A stretch of DNA of 64,000 nucleotides, taken from contig NC_073693.1 in assembly GCF_029784155.1 (NCBI RefSeq), positions 181,371,802-181,435,801 of the forward strand. The letters are read 5' to 3'. Source of the stretch: Uranotaenia lowii (Eukaryota; Arthropoda; Insecta; Diptera; Culicidae). Both the position numbers and the translations under genes were made by a program. Shown here one piece after another: positions 55,655 to 64,000 of the stretch (its first letter is position 1; each line of letters starts with the position of its first letter). A model generated the notes under the pieces. That model was given only the letters and a program-made list of their open reading frames with translations, was not told the origin of the DNA and searched no databases.

Positions 55655-56592
55655 AAGGTACACCGGGGTAAGTGGGGACGGTTTTTCGTATAGTTCAACT
55701 TTGAAAAATCATTAAAAAATCAGCAGTGGATCAATTTTGATAAAATCGCGTTCAATGTGATGATGAACTTGTTGTTTACTAATGCTGAAGAGATGAGCTT
55801 GATAAACGAAAAGCGAAAAAAGTTATCATGTGAATTGTTATGGACTGCTGGTGTCTTCACTTACCCCGCTTTATGGGGTAAGTGGGGACGGTATATTTTC
55901 CCTTTGATTTCTCAGGAAATTTTCAACAACTTTGTGTTTTTTTGGTTGAATACGTTACTTTATTGCTCGAACCGTCCAAAATTTTGAAAAAAAGTGCATG
56001 GTAGTGATAATTATGTGTAATTTATGTTGCAACACACGAGATCCGAATTTATCGAAAATATATGCTTATTCCAGAAAACATAAGTACTTTTCCCAACTTT
56101 TCATGATCCGAATGCTTAATAAAGCTAAAATGTATTGAATGAAGGATAGAAAATTGAAAAAATTTGTAAACATCAAGTATATATAAAGCCGTCCCCACTT
56201 ACCCCAGGTAGGGTTTGGAGACAACATTTTAATTTTTTTAAAATAAACTATTTTTTCTTAATTTTAAATCGTCGTTTCTTTTTCTAACTGGTTGTTTCTA
56301 ATGTAAGGATTGTTGCAATGTAGAGTTTTCGTCAAAAGCCAGCTAGTTTACGAGAAATTTGCGATTGAAAAAGATGCACATCAACTCCACATCGTAGTTA
56401 AAAATAGAAAATTAACGAAAAGTCACCGTAAACATCCGTTATTGTCGGAACCGTATCTCTTTTACAGTTATTGGATAGATTACAAGTAAATTTAACATTC
56501 TGCATTAAAAGTTTGAAAAAATAGTTAACAGTATTGTTGTAATAGCCACCGTCCCCACTTACCCCGCGTCCCCACTTACCCCGGTGTACCTT
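55655..56592. mobile_element. TIR element with GGGGTAAGTGGGGACGG ends
   Basis: AAGGTACACCGGGGTAAGTG opens the element and its inverse CTTACCCCGGTGTACCTT closes it. The motif GGGGTAAGTGGGGACGG occurs inside at about 55873 and inverted at about 56190 and 56549. It contains a 76-codon frame without recognisable function. Non-autonomous; the duplication is unclear (TA or AT). Confidence 0.7.
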
Positions 56593-56786
56593 AATTTTGA
56601 ATAAGGGTCATTTTAATGTTCCTTAACCGCTGCCAGTAAATAAGAAATAATTTCGCTGTAATTAAACTTATATATCGATTTCAATGCTTTTCCACACCAC
56701 CAAAAGGAATTTTGAATAATAGATAGCGCTGCGGAACAAGCGCCAAAATCAACCTTCAGTGGTGAGTCTGGGTATCTGGTTTCTGC

Positions 56787-56852
56787 GGCAAACCCCTTTT
56801 GAGTCTATATTGTTGTATATATATAACAATATAGACTCAAAAGGGTTTTGCC
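56787..56852. repeat. 28-bp inverted repeat with 10-nt AT loop
   Basis: 56787-56814 (ending GAGTCTATATTGTT) is inverted at 56825-56852 with one mismatch; the loop is GTATATATAT. Confidence 0.85.
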
Positions 56853-57085
56853 TTATAAGGTACTTAGGACGAGCACTCTATAGGTGGGCCTTTTCACTCT
56901 TATAGGTGTTTTAAAAATGTTTTAATGGGGTTTATATAACTAATCGTTGTTTTATAACGAAGCCTTGAAGTACCCTTTCAGTTTCTTATAAAACTAAAAT
57001 TGATACTTGGGAATGGTATCAATGTTTAACTAAATATAGAAAAATGTAATTGCTAACTTTCTTCATATCGCTTATTATTTTTTAG

Positions 57086-57224
57086 ATTACATCCGCACAT
57101 TCACGCTTGATAAAAAAGTTGAATCAATGCTAAAACAATCGGTAATAATGGGTGGACATGGAAAACTTCCTACTGTTATTTCGCCCAAAATGTATAAAAA
57201 TCGATTCAGAGAAGCTATGAACAG
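57086..57224 (+). CDS. fab1: fab1/PIKfyve kinase-domain exon 4 of 5
   Basis: G|AT completes Asp and the exon reads DYIRTFTLDKKVESMLK, VIMGGHGKLPTVISP and KMYKNRFREAMN. IID-YIR contains the second catalytic Asp region, and GGHGKLPTVISP is the activation loop that fixes substrate choice in PIPK enzymes; its form is of the PIKfyve class. The acceptor is TATTTTTTAG at 57085; the donor AG|GTAGAT is weaker than the others. It joins exon 3 across 40.8 kb. Confidence 0.95.
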
Positions 57225-57497
57225 GTAGATATTTGAAAAAGCCGTACACATAGGAATATTAAACACTCTTTTCTCGTTTTCGATCGAATGCTATTTAAAT
57301 GTTTAGAAATGTGACTTCCACAGATTTCGGTGTAAGTAAGTTTCTAAGTTCATCTGAAAACAATATAATCGAAAAAATCGCAAGGTGTATTTTTGTATCC
57401 TGTCGAACGAATACCATTTGATGAAAAACGAGAATTAGTGTAACTGAACATGTGAATTAAATATAATAATTGGTGTTTCTTTTTTTTTTTATTTCAG

Positions 57498-57603
57498 GTA
57501 TTTCCTGCTGATGCCTGATCGTTGGGGAGGATTGGCTTTTACCGAGTCAGCAAGAACAGATGAATCTTCCAAAAATATTCCAGCAAAGGCTGAGGAAAAA
57601 TGA
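57498..57603 (+). CDS. fab1: fab1/PIKfyve last exon
   Basis: AG|G gives Arg, then YFLLMPDRWGGLAFTESA and a hydrophilic tail ending AKAEEK with TGA at 57601-57603. YFLLMPDRW is the terminal block of Fab1/PIKfyve. The tail is about 20 residues longer than the short ends I know for the family. The acceptor is T(n)ATTTCAG at 57497. Confidence 0.93.
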
Positions 57604-57915
57604 CCGTAATGGATGAAATCCACTTATGTGAAGTTAAGGCCAAGGCCGACACATTTCAAGCTTGTTGAAATATTTCCTCTGAAACTAAAAAGTGATGCCA
57701 GACAAGCAAATATCATGGCAGAAATTCTCTCAAAAGATATTTTATCACAAATAATTCTAAAAAAATCAATAAAACTAACCAGGAGCTGGAAGTGCTCATA
57801 ATACAGAATGTTAGGAATATATGTACTCGAAAAACTGTCCCGATTCACGCTATTGATCGGTTTTCAAAATTCTATCTCCACAAAGTACAATATGCAATAA
57901 ATTCCAATATGCGAA
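57604..57915 (+). other. fab1 3' UTR with two poly(A) signals
   Basis: AATAAA occurs at 57768-57773 and 57896-57901. Either could end the transcript. No other gene signature is seen. Confidence 0.65.
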
Positions 57916-57971
57916 TCTTTTTCTTTCAATTAGAAATTTAAACTCGAGCCAGGTAAATCAGCCTACCTTCT

Positions 57972-58232
57972 TCAAGCAGTGAGGGAAATTTCAAGTAATA
58001 AATTAGTTTTTTGTAGGAAACCCAGCAGATTTTCTATTGTTTCCCTATCATTTCCTAGTACGAACTGCAATGAGCCGTTTAAATTAAATTCACACCTTTC
58101 ATTATCATATTTACGGCATTCTAACAAAACATGTTTCACATCATTTGTACCATTACAAGTCGAGCAAAGATTTACTGTTGCACCTTCCATTAAATGACCA
58201 TGAGTTAATCTTGTATGCAGGGTTGCCAACAT
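57972..58232 (-). pseudogene. LINE RNase H-region C-terminal fragment
   Basis: The minus strand reads LHTRLTHGHLMEGATV, CSTCNGTNDVKHVLLECRKY and GFLQKTNLLLEI, the wording that follows the RNase H domain in I-, Loa- or R1-type LINEs (LTHxxL, CxxC, HxLxEC). It is a fragment without the catalytic core. Confidence 0.75.
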
Positions 58233-58330
58233 ATATTTTCAAAAATCAGGGAACTTGCGAAATAAAAATCTGGCTACGTAAAAGTAACGGAAATTTCGCT
58301 CTAAGTGATGACCTTTTTTGGCTTTCTTAC

Positions 58331-58510
58331 AGAAAGGCATAGCGAACGGTCCGTTGGGGATATCATTAATTATGGGCCCAAGACTCCACTTTATAGGTAT
58401 ATACCAATCGACTCAGCTCGACAGAAAGGCATAGCGAACGGTCAGTTGGGAATATCATTAATTAAGGGTCCAAGACCCCACTTTATAGGTACCAATCGAC
58501 TCAGCTCGAC
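58331..58510 (+). repeat. Two-unit tandem repeat, about 90 bp
   Basis: Unit 1 is 58331-58422 and unit 2 is 58423-58510. Both start AGAAAGGCATAGCGAACGGT and end ACTCAGCTCGAC. Confidence 0.9.
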
Positions 58511-58599
58511 GAGTTACGATGATATCCGCCAATTTGTATGTTCCATAAAAACGTTTTTAGCACATTAACTCCTATTCTAGGTTTCACGATTTTGATGAA

Positions 58600-58882
58600 T
58601 TTAGTATCAAAAAATTGCATTTTTTTCCTGTAGGGCATATTTCAAAACCAAAAAAAAACAAAATTGTTTAAAAAAATTCTATTCCATAGAACATATCGTG
58701 CTTACGTTGGCTCCAAAAAAGGTAGCCATTTGCTCAGCAGCAGCAGCCAGCAATCGCTAAATTAATTACATAGGCGATCGAAAATTTGACAAAAAGTTCA
58801 TTTATAAGCCGAGAATCGATCCCACGACATCTATCATGAGAATTCAGAGGGTTAACCACTTGACCAGCAATGAGCGTCGAGA
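58600..58882 (-). mobile_element. tRNA-derived SINE relic
   Basis: On the minus strand TGGTCAAGTGG (+ 58856-58866) is an A box and GGATCGATTCTC (+ 58811-58822) a B box at tRNA-like spacing. The T arm does not pair, so it is not a functional tRNA gene. An A/T-rich body follows toward 58600. It differs from the SINE at 6322. Confidence 0.5.
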
Positions 58883-59269
58883 ATTGTGGCTCTCAAACTT
58901 GACCACTTTGAAATATGTTGATGGTAAAACTCAGTTGCACCTTTCTGGTGCCTTGGCCGGTTTGCGGTGTGTCGGTCCCGCCGATATTTTCTGGCTCTTT
59001 TTTGATTTCTCCTTTTTCATTGCTTTTCAATACAGCAAATGGCGGCTTTGGGCAAGTCAATCATAACCGCATCTTTCCCTTCAGAGAGCCGGGTGTCGGC
59101 AAAACAGCGCATCCGCACAGAAAAAATGCATGGAAGGGAAATGATTAGAAGATTTTTTCTGAGCCACGCTTTTTGTTGTTGTTGTTGGGTTTTGGTTTGA
59201 TTGGCTCGAGTGTCAAATCCTCATATACGCAACCTCGCTTTTTAAACCTTTTTTAAGTGAGACAGAATT

Positions 59270-59900
59270 ATGTTTGAGAAAAGTTTCAAATCAGGATTAA
59301 GGTTCAGAATCCAGATTCATAATTCAGTTTCAGAAATCAGATCTGATATCATTTTTTTCATCAAACTTTGCCGAGGTTGATTTCAAACACCATATGGACA
59401 GGGGTTGCTTTTAATAACCATCCAGAGTTCATTTTTACCGGACAAAGCACATGTGCTGGTAGTAGGAAAATTGAAATTTTAACGTTTTTTTAAGCGGCAT
59501 TAAAACTAAGCGGTTTCAAAACTAATAAATCCTTTTTTAAAAAAAATAAGCTTTCCAATTTAGATTTCTGTACAGACCTGACATTCAGAATTAACATTAA
59601 GATTCATAGAAAAGGATTTAGATTGAGAAATGAGATTTTGATTAACGAATCAGATTCGAATTCAGATTTCATTTCCAGGATTCAGATTCAGATTAGAATG
59701 AGATGAATGTAAATGAAATCTAAATATGAATTCTTAAGATATTTGTTTAATTTTCGAAAAAAAAGATTCCAAGTTCAGACTTCGGATTAAAATTCAGAAT
59801 TAAAAATCGGAATACATATTAAAATTTTGCCTTTGCATTCAGAATTAAGATTCAGACATCAAATTAAAAATTCATACTAGATATGACATTCAGAATCAGC
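59270..59900 (+). repeat. Degenerate ATTCAGA-rich repeat
   Basis: Dozens of variants of ATTCAGATTCAGAATT in short succession; no coding content. Confidence 0.8.
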
Positions 59901-61187
59901 ATAAAACAATTGAGGCGCTTAGGATCAGAGGGGTGCAAGTGCCGAAATGATGATTTCGAGAAAACGGGCCTCAAAGTTTTTTTTTTCTAAATCAAAATTA
60001 TCGAATCAATTTTTCTACTAAATTTTCGATGGAGTGTGTCTCATGAGGTCTAAAATGAACGATTCTGTAAGAAAAACCAAAGTTTTTGCGATATTTATGT
60101 TAAAACGGCGAACTTCTTTTATTGACATTTTTCACTTCACCCTTCTGATCCCAAGAATGACACTTGCACCCCTCTGACTCCAAACAATATGATAGCATCC
60201 TTTTGGAACCTGTATGTAACGAGTATTTTCAGTACGATATTGTCAATTGCATGAATTTTTAGACTATTGAGAGAATCTGATTTGACAGATAACAATTCCG
60301 CACTCACTAACACCATCACATTCTTTATATAAACTATCATGTGCTAAAAGTTGAAAAGGGACTATATGAAAAAAGGACCAACATCAGAGTTCAGTTACTT
60401 CAAATTATTTCTACCAAAAAATCAACTTTCATACGCACCGTTGCCGTTTTTAACAAACTGCGCAGATTGCACCTATTTAGACCCCCATGCAAATAATTTG
60501 CGCGCAGTAAAATCTGCTCCCAGACCTATACATAGACAATGACACATATCGATATTCTTTACATCTTTGGATAAAATTGAATTAAAAACAATTGCGACTG
60601 GTGTGTCAGTAAAAATTGTCAGGGAATCCATAATTTTTTGGCTAATTTTTCAGTAATTCGAAAAACGCCCGAAATGCATGATTTATTTGTTCCACTTACA
60701 TTCTTGTACCCGAATGTACAGAATGCAATCTGTTTTCTGTTCGTTTCTTTTCATTTGTTGATGGGTAAATTTTCGTTATTAAACTCCTTGTTTCGCATTT
60801 CATAATAATTTTCGCCAAAACAATAACGATTATGCCGTTTCGAAATACAATTCGAAAATCAGAAGCGAGCAACGGCTGATTTGAAAAACTGACACGGGTT
60901 GTTTATGTGTGCGTCAGTGCGAAAATATTTCTGCGTGGAAATTATTTGCACAGGAGTCTAAATAGGTGCAATTTCCGCAATACTAGATGTTTTGTTTTTG
61001 TTCACACATTTAATTTTCTGCGTTTCCGGGCTTCAAATTTCTATGCAACTTATAATGAACGAGGTTTGGAATTTCCTAATTCCCAGAATTTGTTGAAAAC
61101 TTTCAATCTCTTTTTTTCCTTAATGGATACACAAGAATACCTGCATATGTGTTCATTCATTGAAATTAACTGTTTAGCTGGTCGCTT

Positions 61188-61717
61188 TTTCCGGTAGAAC
61201 CAACGTACGCTTCCCCTTGGTTTCGTAGCTTTTTTCGCAAGATGAGTTTCCAGACTGCCTGATTTCGTTGGCGTTTTTGGGGTCTTGATGAATGGCCAGT
61301 TGACTCTCCAGGAATGGACGCATTCTCGCAAGCAACTGCAGCAGCAGCAACTTCTGATTCTCCAGAAGAACCGTGGATGTTTAATTTTTCTTTTTTTCGT
61401 CTAATTATACCAGGCCTCTTTCCTAAACAGTTATGTAAATATTCCTTAAAGACTTAATGTAATTTTTTATAAACTACCTGTCGCAACGACCCATCTGAAC
61501 TTTTCGAAGTTTCATTTTGTTCCGTGGGATAGTATGTGACATCATGATCAGAGCCTGTCGAAAACTCTGAATCCTCTGAGCTTTCATCCGAGAGGTTTTT
61601 CTTAGATATATTTGCCAAAAAATTATTGTTAAGTGCCTTTTGTGTTTGCCTTTTATCCCTATTAGCCTTGGCTAAATTTGCCATAAAAAAAAATATTTTA
61701 GAATTTTTTGTATACAT
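61188..61717 (-). pseudogene. Fragment of a transposon-type protein, two exon-like blocks
   Basis: Minus-strand block 1 (from ATG near 61683) reads MANLAKANRDKRQTQKALNN and SDESSEDSEFSTGSDHDV, up to LRQ|GTAGTT at about 61485. Block 2 reads PQKRQRNQAVWKLILRKKLR and NQGEAYVGSTGK near 61270-61190, matching a lysine-rich W-x(6)-K-x2-R-N-x-G-x-x-Y-V module I associate with arthropod transposon-encoded proteins. Assignment is from memory of the pattern and tentative. Confidence 0.35.
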
Positions 61718-61898
61718 AACAATGAAATTTTCATGCCGACGAAGTTACACCTGAATCTATTTTCATCACTTCTCTATCTGAGGACTTTGGATTATCCTGG
61801 TCAGAACCAGTAGAAAATCCTAGTAGGAGCTAGATGATGTTGTTTTCAACTGACAAAAATGTATACGTTCTAATGAAATTAGCCTAAAAGAATAATCC

Positions 61899-61946
61899 TT
61901 TGGTGTCAGAAGGGTGCAAGTGCACTTGCACCCTTCTGACACCAAA
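61899..61946. repeat. Perfect 48-bp palindrome (head-to-head ends)
   Basis: TTTGGTGTCAGAAGGGTGCA ending AGTG at 61922 meets its exact reverse complement at 61923-61946 with no spacer. Confidence 0.95.
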
Positions 61947-62126
61947 CGAAACAGGATTTTCATTGACACGTTTTTTTATAAATAGCTTAAAAATATCGAA
62001 ATAATTTTTCTTTTGACCTGTGTCTTCTACAGAATGTTAATCTATACTTTAACTATCCAAAAAACAGTTTATCTCAGTTTTGATAAAAAATCACTTGCAC
62101 CCCTCTGATCCTAAGTGCCTCAATTG

Positions 62127-64000
62127 TATAGAAAATGGCTGCGTCCTGACAATGTCTGCTTCGTCCAAATGCGTTAAACTTGTCAGTATTTTTCTAAATT
62201 CCGATTGTGGCTGCCATCCGAATGTGATTGGTCGACTTGGTTCTGAACGGAATGTTCGATTTAGATCTCATTGTTGCCAAAAGAATTGATATAATCCAAT
62301 ACTCTAGCTCTCCCCGTCTGCTTCTTCCAAAAGCGTCAAATTAGTCAATTATTTCAAAATTCGGTTGTGGTTTCGTCCTATACATAAAAATCGCCATCTT
62401 AAATGTGATTGGTTAACTTGGATCTGAACGAAATGTTTGATTTAGTGCTCAACGTTGAAAAAGAATTGACGCAAATTTATTCTGTAGCTATCCCTCAATT
62501 CTATAGAAAATGGGTGCGTATTGAAAAGGTCTGCTTCTTCCAAAAGCGTCAAATTTGTTCAATTTGTATCAAAATTCCAAAAATTGCCATCCGAAATGTT
62601 TTTGGTCAACTTGGATCTGAACGGAATGTTCGATTTAGAGCTCGCTGTTGCTAAAAGGATTGATACAAATTCATTCTGTAGCTATCCCTCAATTGTATAG
62701 AAAATGGCTGCGTCCTGACAATGTCTGTTTCTTTTAAAACCGTCGAACTTGTCAATTATTTCAAAATTCCAACTGTGGCATCCGAAATGTGTTTGGTCAT
62801 CGTAAATCTGAACAGATTATTCGATTTAGAGCTCATTGTTGCCAAGAGAATTGATAAAAATCAAGTCTGTAGCTTCCTTCATTTGTATAGAAACTGGCTG
62901 CGTCCTGACCATGCTTCTTCCAAAAGCGTCAACTTGTCGCTTATTTTGAAATTTCGATTGTGGCTGCGTCCTGTAGATGAAAATTGCCATCCGAAATGTT
63001 TTTGGTCAACTTGGATCTGAACGGAATGTTCGATTTAGACCTTAACGTTGCCAAAAGAATGGATACAAATCAATACTGTAGCTATCCCTCAATTGTATAG
63101 AAAATGGCTGCGTCCTGACAATGTCTGCTCCTTCCAAAAGCGTCAAATTGTCGATTATTTTGGCTGCGTCCTGTAGTTGAAAATTACCATCCGAAATGTG
63201 TTTGGTCATCATGGATCTGAACAGAATATTCGATTTAGAGCTCATTGTTGCCAGAAGAATTGACGCACATCAATTCTGTAGCTCTCCTTTATTTGTATAA
63301 AAAATGGCTGCGTCCTGACAATGTCTGCTCCTTCCAAAAGCGTCAAATTGTCGATTATTTTGGCTGCGTCCTGCAGATGAAAATAACCATCCGAAATATT
63401 TTTGGTTAAAGTGGATCTGAACGGAATGTTCGATTGAGAGCTCAACGTTGCAAAAGAATTGACGCAAATCAATTCTGTAGCTATCCCTCAATTGTATGAA
63501 AAATGGCTGCGTCCTGACAATGTTTGCTTCTTCCAAAACCGTCAAATTTGTCAATTATTTCAAAATTCGGATTGTGGCTGCGTCCTGTAGATGGAAATTA
63601 CCATCCGAAATGTTTTTGGTCATCATGGATCTGAACAGAATTATCGATTTAGAGCTCATTGTTGCCAAAAGAATTGATACAAATTGATTATGTAGCTCTC
63701 CCTCAATAGTATAGAAAATGGCTGCGTCCTGACAATGTCTGCTTCGTCCAAAAGCGTTGAACTTGTCAGTTTTTTTTTCTAAATTCCGATTGTGGCTGCC
63801 ATCTGGATGTGTTTGGTCAACTTGGATTTGAACGGAATGTTCGATTTAGACCTCACTCTTGCCAAAAAATTGATATAATCCAATACTGTAGCTCTCCCCA
63901 TCTGCTTCTTCCAAAAGCGTCAAATTAGTCAACTATTTCAAAATTTCGTTTGTGGCTTCGTCCTCTACATAAAAATTGCCATCTAAAATGTTTTTGGTCA
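62127..64000. repeat. Satellite array, about 200-bp monomers, with higher-order period
   Basis: Monomers contain GAAAATGGCTGCGTCCTGAC, AAAAGCGTCAAATT, GATTGTGGCTGCGTCC, CCATCCGAAATGT, TTGGATCTGAACGGAATGTT and CTATCCCTCAATTGTATAG. The key word occurs at about 62131, 62501, 62697, 62890, 63097, 63300, 63500 and 63714. The variant monomers TCTGCTTCGTCC and GCTCTCCCC recur 1,583-1,584 bp apart. The array continues past the window. Short frames on both strands are repeat artefacts. Confidence 0.9.

Larger units (their letters stand above)
59907..62126. mobile_element. TIR element with repeated GGGTGCAAGTG end motif
   Basis: CAATTGAGGCGCTTAGGATC (59907) and GATCCTAAGTGCCTCAATTG (ending 62126) are 35-bp near-perfect inverted ends, both continuing into AGAGGGGTGCAAGTG. 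The motif recurs near 60140 and 60160 and as a head-to-head pair at 61899-61946. The minus strand carries exon-like fragments (61188-61717). The target duplication is not clear. Confidence 0.65.

Noticed and set aside
58800..58880. tRNA gene on the minus strand
   Set aside because: A and B boxes are present but T-arm and acceptor pairing fail; better explained as a SINE head.
62080..63687. Multiple short frames on both strands in the satellite
   Set aside because: All are phase-shifted readings of the same 200-bp monomer.
62127..64000. CRISPR-like array
   Set aside because: Repeats are about 200 bp, diverged, without unique spacers, in a eukaryotic genome.

Overview
This is a piece of a large, repeat-rich eukaryotic genome, most likely a dipteran and probably a culicine (Aedes-like) mosquito. 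The one host gene I recognise is spliced with canonical GT-AG introns and encodes the C-terminal lipid-kinase domain of Fab1/PIKfyve (1-phosphatidylinositol 3-phosphate 5-kinase), with wording closest to the fly protein. Species assignment is inference from that gene and from the style of the transposons.

Host gene. Five + strand exons were joined by checking splice sites and phase: 5890-6287, 8271-8431, 16098-16259, 57086-57224 and 57498-57603 (stop). They read in frame through the kinase domain. The 5' part of the gene (FYVE, chaperonin-like regions) lies upstream of the window. The intron 16260-57085 is 40.8 kb and is almost entirely nested transposable elements.

Layout. 1-5.9 kb: a hAT-like element (8-bp target duplication ATCACTGA) interrupted by a truncated RTE-like LINE with its own 13-bp duplication, then a TA-flanked TIR element. 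6-16 kb: a tRNA-type SINE, LINE fragments, a hAT (GAATAGTG duplication) carrying a PIF/Harbinger-like element, a perfect 40-bp hairpin, a dead Tc1 element split by a fold-back MITE, and a lone LINE ORF1. 17-21 kb: a TIR element containing a hAT (GTTTATGT duplication). 21-26.6 kb: a second PIF/Harbinger-like copy with different cargo and a CCCAGCCAACA element. 26.7-55 kb: one CR1-like LINE (PHD-type ORF1, endonuclease-RT ORF2), interrupted in ORF1 by a hAT and in ORF2 by a 22.5-kb insertion flanked by a 22-bp duplication. That insertion is a retroelement holding three head-to-tail TA-separated TIR elements (E1-E3). E3 holds a composite of two CCCGCATAG elements, and the first of these holds an 11.4-kb Ty3/gypsy LTR retrotransposon with intact pol. 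57.6-64 kb: fab1 3' UTR, LINE and SINE relics, a TIR element with repeated GGGTGCAAGTG motifs, and a satellite with a higher-order period of about 1.58 kb that runs off the window.

Most interesting pattern. Several unrelated-looking TIR families (CACACAAAAT/TA, GGGCATCCGCAGC/TAA, CCCGCATAG/ACCAC) have conserved ends but individual internal sequence made of intron-containing gene-like pieces. Some of these splice in frame, and several have a stop codon and a poly(A) signal. In all three CACACAAAAT copies the gene-like cargo points away from the same TIR end. This looks like Pack-type transposons that capture host gene segments. Homology of the cargo to host genes is not shown here and is the decisive test.
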